Shown here: positions 10,245 through 18,302 of the stretch, piece after piece | Position numbering within the stretch: position 1 is the stretch's first letter | Layout of the letters: each line of letters begins with the position of its first letter | Origin: Idiomarina abyssalis | GTDB lineage: Bacteria > Pseudomonadota > Gammaproteobacteria > Enterobacterales > Alteromonadaceae | NCBI RefSeq assembly: GCF_900116625.1 | Contig: NZ_FPBE01000005.1 | Coordinates: forward strand, 1-64,000 | DNA: 64,000 nt | Direction of reading: 5' to 3' | The notes under the pieces: generated by a model | Told to the model about the DNA's origin: nothing | What the model saw: the letters and a program-made list of their open reading frames with translations, nothing else | Database searches by the model: none | Position numbers and translations under genes: made by a program

Positions 10245-10703
10245 ATGGATATCCGAAAAATTAAGAAACTGATTGAGCTCGTTGAAGAATCTGGCGTTGC
10301 TGAACTGGAAATAACCGAAGGTGAAGAATCCGTTCGGATTAACCGTTACAGTGCGCAACCTGCGCCAATGCAGTATGCGCCACAGCCTCAACAGGCGCCT
10401 CAGCAAGCCCCAGCGGCACCGGCAAGCCAGCCAGCAGCTTCAGCGGAGCCAGCCAGCGAAGAAATTAGCGGTCATGTTGTTCGTTCGCCTATGGTTGGAA
10501 CTTTCTATGAAGCACCATCGCCTGATGCCAAGCCATTTGTCACTGTAGGCTCTCGTGTTAATGCTGGCGAAACACTGTGCATTATTGAAGCCATGAAAAT
10601 GATGAACCAAATTGAAGCTGACAAGTCCGGTGTCGTTAAGCAAATTTTAGTAGACAACGAAGAGCCAGTTGAATTTGATCAACCTCTGTTTGTCATTGAA
10701 TAA
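10245..10703 (+). CDS. accB: Acetyl-CoA carboxylase biotin carboxyl carrier protein AccB
   Basis: Carries the carboxybiotin of acetyl-CoA carboxylase, the first committed step of fatty acid synthesis. It has 152 residues: an N-terminal assembly region, a Pro/Ala/Gln-rich linker (about residues 36-72) and the C-terminal biotinyl domain, with Lys118 in EAMKMM as the biotinylation site. The protein-specific 'thumb' segment ([18 protein letters not shown]) is present. It is followed by accC after 20 bases, so both are made together. Confidence 0.97.
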   Translation: MDIRKIKKLIELVEESGVAELEITEGEESVRINRYSAQPAPMQYAPQPQQAPQQAPAAPASQPAASAEPASEEISGHVVRSPMVGTFYEAPSPDAKPFVTVGSRVNAGETLCIIEAMKMMNQIEADKSGVVKQILVDNEEPVEFDQPLFVIE

Positions 10704-10723
10704 AGTAACCGCAGGAATTTGTC

Positions 10724-12073
10724 ATGTTAGATAAAGTGGTCATTGCCAACCGTGGCGAAATTGCACTGCGCATACTGCGAGCCTGTAAAGAGCTCGGCAT
10801 TAAAACAGTGGCAGTTCACTCAACGGTTGATAGAAATTTAAAGCACGTTTTACTTGCTGACGAAGCGATTTGTATTGGTAAAGCGCCAGCAAACGAAAGC
10901 TACCTGAATATCCCACGTATTATCAGCGCCGCTGAAATTACCGATGCTGCGGCCATCCATCCGGGCTATGGTTTTCTTGCTGAAAACGCTGACTTTGCCG
11001 AGCAGGTGGAGCAGTCCGGGTTCATCTTTGTTGGCCCAACACCTGATCTCATTCGCCTTATGGGTGATAAAGTGTCAGCCATTAAAGCCATGAAGAAAAC
11101 CGGCGTTCCCTGCGTACCAGGCTCCGATGGCCCGTTAGACGATGATAACGAGCGTAACATGAAGCTTGCCAAGCGCATCGGCTACCCAATTATTATTAAA
11201 GCAGCAGGCGGCGGCGGTGGTCGCGGTATGCGAGTTGTACGAAAAGAAAGCGAATTGCTTAGCTCTATTAGTATGACTCAGAACGAAGCTCGTGCAGCGT
11301 TCGGCAACCCTGTTGTTTATATGGAGAAGTTCCTTGAGAACCCTCGCCATGTTGAAATTCAGGTTCTGGCCGACGGTCAAGGTAACGCCATTCATTTAGG
11401 TGAACGTGACTGCTCTATGCAACGTCGTCACCAGAAAGTCGTTGAAGAAGCCCCTGCTCCCGGTATTACTCCGGAGATGCGCAAGTTCATTGGTGAGCGT
11501 TGTGCTAAAGCTTGTGTAGAGCTGGGTTACCGCGGTGCTGGTACCTTTGAGTTTCTGTATGAAAACGGCGAGTTCTACTTCATTGAAATGAACACGCGTA
11601 TTCAGGTTGAGCATCCGGTTACTGAAATGGTCACAGGTATCGACTTAATTAAAGAGCAGTTGCGCATAGCGGCAGGCCGCCAACTATCAATTAGTCAGGA
11701 AGATGTCGTTATTCGCGGTCATGCGGTTGAGTGCCGTATTAACGCGGAAGACCCCGATACTTTTACACCATCTCCCGGTACCATCACTCGTTTCCACTCT
11801 CCGGGCGGCTTTGGTGTTCGTTGGGACTCACACGTTTACGCCGATTACAAAGTACCGCCTAACTATGACTCAATGATAGGTAAACTGATTACTTACGGCG
11901 AAAACCGCGATATTGCTATAGCCCGTATGCGTAATGCTTTGAGTGAATTAATCATCGAGAACATTAAAACGAACATTCCTCTGCAAAAATCAATTATGGC
12001 AGACGAAAACTTCCAGCACGGTGGTACTAATATTCACTACCTAGAGAAAAAGCTCGGTTTGGGCGGGCATTAA
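10724..12073 (+). CDS. accC: Acetyl-CoA carboxylase biotin carboxylase subunit AccC
   Basis: ATP-grasp enzyme that carboxylates the biotin on AccB using bicarbonate. It has 449 residues, the same as E. coli AccC. Visible are the N-terminal [17 protein letters not shown], the glycine-rich ATP lid [14 protein letters not shown] near residue 160, [18 protein letters not shown], the active-site [16 protein letters not shown] and a C-terminal domain starting [10 protein letters not shown]. It lies between accB and prmA, with three bases to prmA. Confidence 0.98.
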   Translation: MLDKVVIANRGEIALRILRACKELGIKTVAVHSTVDRNLKHVLLADEAICIGKAPANESYLNIPRIISAAEITDAAAIHPGYGFLAENADFAEQVEQSGFIFVGPTPDLIRLMGDKVSAIKAMKKTGVPCVPGSDGPLDDDNERNMKLAKRIGYPIIIKAAGGGGGRGMRVVRKESELLSSISMTQNEARAAFGNPVVYMEKFLENPRHVEIQVLADGQGNAIHLGERDCSMQRRHQKVVEEAPAPGITPEMRKFIGERCAKACVELGYRGAGTFEFLYENGEFYFIEMNTRIQVEHPVTEMVTGIDLIKEQLRIAAGRQLSISQEDVVIRGHAVECRINAEDPDTFTPSPGTITRFHSPGGFGVRWDSHVYADYKVPPNYDSMIGKLITYGENRDIAIARMRNALSELIIENIKTNIPLQKSIMADENFQHGGTNIHYLEKKLGLGGH

Positions 12074-12076
12074 TTA

Positions 12077-12958
12077 ATGCCCTGGATACAACTGACGCTT
12101 TCTTGCAGTGAAGAGCATGCTCCCCAGGTGGGGGACATGCTCATGGCTAACGGCGCTCAGGCGGTTACATACCGCGACGGCGCTGATACCCCCATTTTTG
12201 AGCCACGCCCCGGCGACGTTATATTGTGGGAACACACCTTAGCGACGGGCTTGTTTGACGCCGAAGCTGATATAAAAGCTATTATTGCCAACCTGAAGCA
12301 GTCCAACGTTTTCGACAGCAACTTGCAATACAAAGTCGACCCACTGGAAGACAAGGACTGGGAACGCGAATGGATGGATAACTTCCACCCTATTCGTTTT
12401 GGCGAAAGTTTGTGGATTTGTCCTAGCTGGCGGGAAGTACCGCAGCCGGATGCCGTTAATATTTTGCTCGATCCCGGCATGGCTTTTGGTACGGGTACTC
12501 ACCCAACAACCGCGATGTGTTTACGTTGGATAGATGCCAATCCCCCCACGGGTAAAACCGTTGTCGACTTTGGTTGCGGATCAGGAATTCTCGGCATTGC
12601 CGCGTTACTATTTGACGCCAAACATGTCGCTGGTATTGATATTGACCAGCAAGCCCTGATTGCGACAAAAGACAACGCCGAACGTAACAAGGTCGGTGAT
12701 AAATTCAGTCTTTACCTGCCAACTCAGCAGCCTAATACTCAAGTTGATTTGGTTCTGGCCAATGTTCTTGCCGGCCCGTTACGTGAACTTGCCGATACGA
12801 TAATTGGCTTCGTTGCGCCAGGGGGACAATTAGTCTTATCCGGAATATTGGAGCGACAAATAGAAGGGGTTATTGAAGCTTATCAACCTCAGATACAGTT
12901 CGACACTCCGACTATAGACGGCGACTGGGCAATGCTTAGCGGTACTCGGGTTGGTTAA
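12077..12958 (+). CDS. prmA: Ribosomal protein L11 methyltransferase PrmA
   Basis: Trimethylates lysines and the N-terminus of ribosomal protein L11. It has 293 residues, the E. coli length. The N-terminal L11-binding domain is followed by the SAM domain with LDPGMAFGTGTHPTT, the glycine loop VVDFGCGSGILGIAALL near residue 160 and the NVLAGPLREL motif. It starts three bases after accC, and the accBC-prmA-dusB-fis order is conserved in many gammaproteobacteria. Confidence 0.97.
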   Translation: MPWIQLTLSCSEEHAPQVGDMLMANGAQAVTYRDGADTPIFEPRPGDVILWEHTLATGLFDAEADIKAIIANLKQSNVFDSNLQYKVDPLEDKDWEREWMDNFHPIRFGESLWICPSWREVPQPDAVNILLDPGMAFGTGTHPTTAMCLRWIDANPPTGKTVVDFGCGSGILGIAALLFDAKHVAGIDIDQQALIATKDNAERNKVGDKFSLYLPTQQPNTQVDLVLANVLAGPLRELADTIIGFVAPGGQLVLSGILERQIEGVIEAYQPQIQFDTPTIDGDWAMLSGTRVG

Positions 12959-13004
12959 CAAGCGTCCGCTTTGTCAATAGTAAAAAATGAAAAAAAGACC
13001 CAAA

Positions 13005-13050
13005 TTGCGTAATAAATAGCCTTTTCTTTATTGCGCAAATTCCCTAAAAT
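13005..13050 (+). promoter_or_regulatory. dusB-fis promoter region with inverted repeat
   Basis: TTGCGTAATAAA (13005-13016) and TTTATTGCGCAA (13027-13038) form 12-base inverted arms with one G-T mismatch and a 10-base loop. A -10-like TAAAAT follows at 13045-13050, then a C-rich stretch reaching the dusB start. In E. coli the promoter ahead of dusB drives fis and is autoregulated by Fis and stringently controlled, so the repeat may be a regulator site. This is inference. Confidence 0.42.
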
Positions 13051-13082
13051 TCCTCACCCTTTCGCTGCGTAGTTTTTAACCG

Positions 13083-14054
13083 ATGCGGATTGGCCCATAT
13101 CAACTCGACAATCAGGTCATATTAGCTCCCATGGCTGGAGTTACTGACCAGCCGTTCCGTCAGCTGTGTTACAGCACGGGGGCTGGGCTTACAGTATCAG
13201 AGATGCTGTCCAGTAACCCCAAGGTATGGCAGACCGATAAATCCAGGCAACGCATGGATCATTCGGGAGAGCTTGGCATTCGTGCCGTGCAAATAGCGGG
13301 CTCTGAACCAGAGTTAATGGCTGAAGCTGCGCGGGTTAATGTCAGTATGGGCGCGCAGATTATCGATATAAATATGGGCTGCCCGGCGAAAAAGGTGAAT
13401 AAAAAAATGGCTGGCTCGGCGCTTATGCAGCACCCTGAGTTAGTTGAAGAGATACTGACAGCGGTCGTTAACGCTGTCGACGTTCCGGTAACGCTAAAGA
13501 CAAGAACCGGCTGGGATCCTGAACATAAAAACGGTATTGATATAGCGCAGTTAGCAGAACGCTGTGGTATTCAGTCACTTGCTATTCACGGTCGTACTCG
13601 CGCCTGCATGTATAAAGGTAGTGCAGAATACGACACGATAAAAGCAATTAAAAACGCCGTTTCGATTCCCGTTGTTGCTAACGGCGATATTCGTACACCG
13701 TTACAGGCAAAACAAGTTCTTGAGTATACCGGGGCAGATGCCATTATGATTGGTCGTGGCGCGCAGGGTAATCCCTGGCTGTTTAGAGAAATTGCTTACT
13801 TTCTTCAGACAGGCAAGGAACTTCAACCGCCGTCGCTAACCGAAGTGGCTGAAACCGTCATTCATCACGTTGGTAAATTGCACGAATTTTACGGCAGTTA
13901 CCAGGGTGTCAGAATCGCCAGGAAACACGTTGGTTGGTATTTAAAAGAAAAAGCCAGCAATGATGAATTCAGGCAAACATTTAATCGTCTTGAGGATGCC
14001 GAAGCGCAACTTAAGGCACTTGAAGATTATTTTGTCACTGTAGAGAAGAGATAA
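13083..14054 (+). CDS. dusB: tRNA-dihydrouridine synthase DusB
   Basis: FMN enzyme reducing uridine to dihydrouridine in the D-loop of tRNA. It has 323 residues. The TIM-barrel signatures are [15 protein letters not shown] near residue 16, [14 protein letters not shown] with the catalytic cysteine near residue 99, [13 protein letters not shown], and [14 protein letters not shown]. The C-terminal RKHVGWYLK helix contacts tRNA. It lies seven bases upstream of fis and, as in E. coli, is the first gene of the fis operon. Confidence 0.97.
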   Translation: MRIGPYQLDNQVILAPMAGVTDQPFRQLCYSTGAGLTVSEMLSSNPKVWQTDKSRQRMDHSGELGIRAVQIAGSEPELMAEAARVNVSMGAQIIDINMGCPAKKVNKKMAGSALMQHPELVEEILTAVVNAVDVPVTLKTRTGWDPEHKNGIDIAQLAERCGIQSLAIHGRTRACMYKGSAEYDTIKAIKNAVSIPVVANGDIRTPLQAKQVLEYTGADAIMIGRGAQGNPWLFREIAYFLQTGKELQPPSLTEVAETVIHHVGKLHEFYGSYQGVRIARKHVGWYLKEKASNDEFRQTFNRLEDAEAQLKALEDYFVTVEKR

Positions 14055-14061
14055 GCGTATT

Positions 14062-14355
14062 ATGTTTGATCAAAACCCTAGTCGTGAAAACGTATCTCCC
14101 CTGACCACTATCGGTAATAACGCACAGCCAAAGCCGTTGCGTGACTCCGTGAAGCAAGCGTTGAATAGCTTTCTGCGCCAGCTGGACGGTCAGGACCCTG
14201 AAGAATTGTACGAGCTGGTGTTATCCGAGGTGGAGGCGCCGCTACTAGAAGAAGTCATGACTTATACCCGGGGTAATCAAACCCGCGCCGCAACTATGTT
14301 AGGTATTAACCGCGGCACTTTACGCAAGAAGCTGAAAAAATACGGCATGAATTAA
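14062..14355 (+). CDS. fis: DNA-binding protein Fis
   Basis: Nucleoid-associated homodimer that bends DNA and controls rRNA, tRNA and many growth-phase genes. It has 97 residues (E. coli 98). The N-terminal beta-hairpin arm is followed by the dimerising helices and the C-terminal helix-turn-helix [20 protein letters not shown], nearly identical to the enterobacterial protein. It is co-transcribed with dusB and ends in a strong terminator. Confidence 0.98.
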   Translation: MFDQNPSRENVSPLTTIGNNAQPKPLRDSVKQALNSFLRQLDGQDPEELYELVLSEVEAPLLEEVMTYTRGNQTRAATMLGINRGTLRKKLKKYGMN

Positions 14356-14364
14356 GAATTTTTT

Positions 14365-14391
14365 GGGCGCCTTTTGGCGCCCTTTTTTTAT
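14365..14391 (+). terminator. Rho-independent terminator of dusB-fis
   Basis: GGGCGCC, loop TTTT, GGCGCCC, then seven T residues, starting about ten bases past the fis stop. Confidence 0.93.
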
Positions 14392-14433
14392 TGACCTCCC
14401 CGTAATTTAACTGAGTTATAGAAAGGCAAAACA

Positions 14434-15990
14434 ATGGAAACCCGTCCAATCCAACGCGCTTTAATCAGTGTTTCTGATAAAACCGGTATTGTTGAATTCG
14501 CTCAATCTCTGGCCGAAAAAGGCATTGAAATTCTCTCTACAGGTGGCACCGCTAAGCTACTTCGCGATTCAGGCATAACCGTTATTGACGTTTCTGAGCA
14601 TACCGGCCAGGAAGAGATTATGGGCGGTCGTGTGAAAACGCTGCACCCGAAAGTTCATGGCGGCATTTTAGGTCGACGAGACATTGATCAGGACGTTATG
14701 CAAGAGCAAGACATTGCGCCTATCGACATGGTCGTTGTGAACCTGTATCCATTTGCCGAAACGGTCGCGAAGGAAGGTTGTACTTTAGAAGACGCGATAG
14801 AGAACATCGATATTGGCGGTCCAACCATGGTTCGCGCGGCAGCGAAAAACCATAAAGATGTCACCATAGTAGTTAATGCGTCTGACTATGACCGTGTTTT
14901 AAATGAGATTAATGACAGCGGTAGTGTCAGCTACAACACCCGTTTTGATCTTGCGGTTGCTGCGTTTGAACACACAGCCCAATACGACGGTATGATAGCG
15001 AACTACTTAGGCCTGCAACTCAGCGACAATGACTTTGCGCGCACCTTGAACTTGCAAGTATCTAAGAAGCAAGACTTGCGCTACGGTGAAAACTCGCATC
15101 AATCGGCAGCGTTCTACACTGAGCGTAATGCACCTAAAGGTAACGTGTCTACGGCAGAGCAGCTGCAAGGCAAAGCACTGTCTTTTAATAACATTGCCGA
15201 TACCGACGCAGCGTTGGAATGTGTGAAAAGTTTCGCAGAGCCTGCGTGCGTCATTGTAAAACACGCTAACCCATGCGGCGTTGCCATTGGCGAGTCTATT
15301 ACCGAAGCTTACGATAGAGCCTTTAAAACCGACCCAACCTCAGCTTTTGGTGGCATCATTGCGTTTAACCGCGAACTGGATGAAGCGACAGCAACTGCAA
15401 TTGTTGAGCGCCAGTTTGTCGAAGTTATTATTGCGCCAAGCGTTAGCGATGCCGCGAAAAAAGCCGTCTCCGGTAAGAAAAACGTACGTTTGCTCGAGTG
15501 TGGTCAGTGGGCTGACTCTGGCACTCAGCTCGACTATAAGCGAGTCACCGGCGGCTTATTGGTACAAGATACCGACACACAAGACTTTAACGAAGACGAG
15601 TTGAAAGTCGTTAGCAAGGTTCAACCAACCGAAGAACAAATGACGGACTTAATGTTCTGCTGGAAAGTGGCGAAGTTTGTTAAGTCAAATGCCATTGTTT
15701 ATGCCAAAGACGGTATGACCATTGGAGTTGGCGCTGGGCAAATGAGTCGGGTTTACAGTGCAAAAATTGCCGGCATTAAAGCCGCTGATGAAGGTCTTCA
15801 AGTCGAAGGGTCAGTCATGGCGTCTGACGCATTCTTCCCATTCCGGGACGGAATCGATGCTGCCGCTGAAGCGGGCATTAAAGCCATTATTCAACCCGGT
15901 GGGTCTATTCGCGACAACGAGATTATAGCGGCCGCAGACGAGCACGGTATTGCCATGGTCTTTACCGGAATGCGCCATTTCCGCCATTAA
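14434..15990 (+). CDS. purH: Bifunctional AICAR transformylase / IMP cyclohydrolase PurH
   Basis: Last two steps of IMP synthesis. It has 518 residues, close to E. coli PurH (529). The N-terminal IMP cyclohydrolase (MGS-like fold, about residues 1-190) shows [22 protein letters not shown] and [16 protein letters not shown]. The C-terminal transformylase shows LRYGENSHQ, the catalytic KHANPCGVA near residue 270, and [13 protein letters not shown] good AAAGG site precedes the ATG. purD lies downstream, but an exported methyltransferase-like gene sits between them. Confidence 0.97.
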   Translation: METRPIQRALISVSDKTGIVEFAQSLAEKGIEILSTGGTAKLLRDSGITVIDVSEHTGQEEIMGGRVKTLHPKVHGGILGRRDIDQDVMQEQDIAPIDMVVVNLYPFAETVAKEGCTLEDAIENIDIGGPTMVRAAAKNHKDVTIVVNASDYDRVLNEINDSGSVSYNTRFDLAVAAFEHTAQYDGMIANYLGLQLSDNDFARTLNLQVSKKQDLRYGENSHQSAAFYTERNAPKGNVSTAEQLQGKALSFNNIADTDAALECVKSFAEPACVIVKHANPCGVAIGESITEAYDRAFKTDPTSAFGGIIAFNRELDEATATAIVERQFVEVIIAPSVSDAAKKAVSGKKNVRLLECGQWADSGTQLDYKRVTGGLLVQDTDTQDFNEDELKVVSKVQPTEEQMTDLMFCWKVAKFVKSNAIVYAKDGMTIGVGAGQMSRVYSAKIAGIKAADEGLQVEGSVMASDAFFPFRDGIDAAAEAGIKAIIQPGGSIRDNEIIAAADEHGIAMVFTGMRHFRH

Positions 15991-16018
15991 TGCGTAGTGA
16001 TAAGTGATGTTATTTGCT

Positions 16019-16036
16019 GCCCCGACGATTCGGGGC
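16019..16036 (+). terminator. Hairpin after purH, possible weak terminator
   Basis: GCCCCGA and TCGGGGC form a perfect 7-base GC-rich stem with a CGAT loop. It is followed by TAATCTTTA and not by a clean T-run, so termination is probably partial and may only tune expression of the downstream lipoprotein-purD genes. Confidence 0.45.
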
Positions 16037-16076
16037 TAATCTTTACAAACACTTATAAAAACGAAGAGGCAGTTAT

Positions 16077-16940
16077 ATGAAATATTCTGCAATCGCATTA
16101 TCCATGGTTTCTCTTTTGGCGTTATCAGCCTGTGACAGTGGTCCGAAGTCGTCGGCACCGGCAAGCACAGAGCAAGGCGCACCTATCACTTTAGAAAGCG
16201 CAGTTAACCACGAGGATCGCACGCCTGCGTATGTTGAGCGTGATCAGTTCCGCCATCCAAAAGAAACTCTAGAGTTTTTCGAACTTGAACCTTCGATGAC
16301 CGTTGTCGAAATATGGCCAGGCGGTGGTTACTACAGCGAAATTCTGGCGCCATACCTCGCTGACGAAGGTACATTTTACGCTGCACATTTTCCGGAAGAC
16401 ACACAAAGCGACTATTACCAACGTTCACTCAATAAGTTTAAAGAGCGCTTAACCAGCGAAGCTGTGTTTGGCAATGTTGAACTGACTCAGTTTGCCCCTT
16501 TGACACCACTGGAAACTGATATTGCGCCGCCAAACAGCGCTGATCGCATACTGACATTCCGTAATTTACACAACTGGTATATGAGCGGCGGCGAAGAGGC
16601 AGTACTCAGCGCTTTTCGTCAGTTCCACCAAGCGCTAATTCCTGACGGCATTTTAGGGGTGGTTGACCATCGATTACCTGAAGGTGCCGATGACGGCGCA
16701 ATGGAAAACAGCGGCTATATTAAAGAAAGCTGGGTTATTGGTCTTGCTGAACAGGCTGGCTTTGAGCTTGTCGAAAGCAGTGAAATTAATGCAAACCCGA
16801 AAGATACAGCGGACCATCCTAACGGTGTTTGGAATTTACCTCCAACACTCAATGTCGAAGATGGTGATGACGCTGAAATTTATAAAGCCATCGGTGAGAG
16901 CGACCGATTCACACTGAAGTTTAGAAAACCCGTAGAATAA
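16077..16940 (+). CDS. Exported lipoprotein with class I SAM methyltransferase-like fold (COG4798-like)
   Basis: 287 residues. The N-terminus is a lipoprotein signal: a hydrophobic stretch ending LLALSAC with Cys19 as lipid anchor, then a Ser/Ala/Pro linker. The rest matches predicted methyltransferases of the COG4798 type, with the glycine-rich motif VVEIWPGGGYYSEILAPYL near residue 80 and the FRNLHNWYMSG and GVVDHRLPEG segments. SAM is not known to be available in the periplasm, so either the domain has another role or export is incomplete. It sits between purH and purD, nine bases from the latter, and is probably co-transcribed with it. Substrate unknown. Confidence 0.8.
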   Translation: MKYSAIALSMVSLLALSACDSGPKSSAPASTEQGAPITLESAVNHEDRTPAYVERDQFRHPKETLEFFELEPSMTVVEIWPGGGYYSEILAPYLADEGTFYAAHFPEDTQSDYYQRSLNKFKERLTSEAVFGNVELTQFAPLTPLETDIAPPNSADRILTFRNLHNWYMSGGEEAVLSAFRQFHQALIPDGILGVVDHRLPEGADDGAMENSGYIKESWVIGLAEQAGFELVESSEINANPKDTADHPNGVWNLPPTLNVEDGDDAEIYKAIGESDRFTLKFRKPVE

Positions 16941-16948
16941 GGATACTC

Positions 16949-18232
16949 ATGAAAGTTTTGGTTGTTGGCGGCGGAGGCCGTGAACACGCACTGGCGTGGA
17001 AAGCATCACAGTCCTCACAAGTAGACTGTGTGTTCGTAGCTCCTGGCAATGCAGGAACTGAACGTGAGCCAAACCTCACAAACGTTGATATTGCGGCCGA
17101 AGACATCGACGGCCTGCTTAACTTTGCCAAACAGGAAAACATCGGACTGACCATTGTTGGCCCAGAAGCACCTCTTGTCGCCGGCATTGTCGACAAATTT
17201 ACTGAAGCTGGCTTAGCCGCTTTTGGCCCTACAGCTAAAGCCGCTCAGCTGGAAGGATCTAAAGCCTTCAGTAAGGATTTCCTGCAACGCCACAAGATTC
17301 CAACCGCCGACTACCAAAACTTCACAGAAGTAGACCCTGCAAAGGCGTATGTTGCTGAAAAAGGCGTGCCTATTGTCATCAAAGCAGACGGCTTAGCAGC
17401 AGGTAAAGGCGTTATTATCGCTGAAACCCTGGAGCAAGCTAACGCAGCGATAGACGATATGCTGGCAGGCAACCGCTTTGGTGACGCAGGTCACCGCGTG
17501 GTCATTGAAGAGTTTTTAAAAGGTGAAGAAGCGTCTTTCATTGTAATGGTTGACGGTGAACGCGCAATACCCTTTGCCTCTAGCCAGGACCATAAAGCTC
17601 GTGACAATGGCGATACGGGCCCGAACACCGGTGGTATGGGTGCTTACTCTCCAGCACCGGTCGTTTCTCCAGCTATTCACGATTGGGTGATGCGCCATGT
17701 TATTAAACCAACCGTTGACGGAATGGCGGCTGAAGGCGCTCCTTATAAAGGCTTCTTATACGCTGGGTTAATGATTGCGGAAGATGGTACATCCAAGGTG
17801 CTCGAATACAACTGTCGTTTTGGGGACCCGGAAACACAGCCAATTATGATGCGCCTTAAGTCAGACTTAGTTGAGCTATGTCTGCAAGCAGTCGAGGGCA
17901 AATTAAACCAAGCACCTATCGAGTTCGATGAGCGCGCGGCGGTAGGCGTGGTCATGGCCGCAGGTGGTTACCCTGAAAGCTACAATAAAGGCGACGTTAT
18001 TCACGGTTTACCGGACACTGAGCTGGAGAATCAAAAGGTTTTTCACGCCGGTACCAAAATGAACAACGGAAACGTAGTTACCAGCGGCGGTCGCGTTCTT
18101 TGCTGCACCGCACTTGGTAAAACTGTGACAGAAGCTCAAAGCCTCGCATACCAACTGGTTGATAATATTAGCTGGGACAATGTCTACTTCCGCACAGATA
18201 TTGCCCACAGAGCCATTAAACGCGAAAGCTAA
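16949..18232 (+). CDS. purD: Phosphoribosylamine--glycine ligase PurD
   Basis: Second step of purine synthesis, ATP-dependent joining of glycine to phosphoribosylamine. It has 427 residues, near the E. coli length of 429. The ATP-grasp fold shows MKVLVVGGGGREHALAW at the N-terminus, IKADGLAAGKGVI near residue 140, SSQDHKARDNGDTGPNTGGMGAYSP near 212-236 and YNCRFGDPETQ near 285. AAGGA precedes the start. The stop at 18230-18232 lies seven bases before the 5' arm of a long hairpin that buries the ribosome site of the next gene. Confidence 0.97.
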   Translation: MKVLVVGGGGREHALAWKASQSSQVDCVFVAPGNAGTEREPNLTNVDIAAEDIDGLLNFAKQENIGLTIVGPEAPLVAGIVDKFTEAGLAAFGPTAKAAQLEGSKAFSKDFLQRHKIPTADYQNFTEVDPAKAYVAEKGVPIVIKADGLAAGKGVIIAETLEQANAAIDDMLAGNRFGDAGHRVVIEEFLKGEEASFIVMVDGERAIPFASSQDHKARDNGDTGPNTGGMGAYSPAPVVSPAIHDWVMRHVIKPTVDGMAAEGAPYKGFLYAGLMIAEDGTSKVLEYNCRFGDPETQPIMMRLKSDLVELCLQAVEGKLNQAPIEFDERAAVGVVMAAGGYPESYNKGDVIHGLPDTELENQKVFHAGTKMNNGNVVTSGGRVLCCTALGKTVTEAQSLAYQLVDNISWDNVYFRTDIAHRAIKRES

Positions 18233-18238
18233 AACCCA

Positions 18239-18298
18239 CCTCCTGTCATAACACCGTCATAAAAAGGACTTATCATCCGTGGTGTTTATGACAGGAGG
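18239..18298 (+). promoter_or_regulatory. Leader hairpin sequestering the Shine-Dalgarno of the EAL-CBS-GGDEF gene
   Basis: Bases 18239-18255 pair with 18281-18298 in a 17-base-pair stem with one bulged T. The stem contains the whole AGGAGG (18293-18298) that serves the ATG at 18303. A second segment, GTCATAAA at 18256-18263, pairs perfectly with TTTATGAC at 18285-18292 and would compete for the same strand while leaving AGGAGG free. The 5' arm begins seven bases after the purD stop, so a ribosome finishing purD would cover it. This suggests a translational-coupling switch, or alternatively a DNA operator. Confidence 0.6.
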
Positions 18299-18302
18299 CT
18301 TT

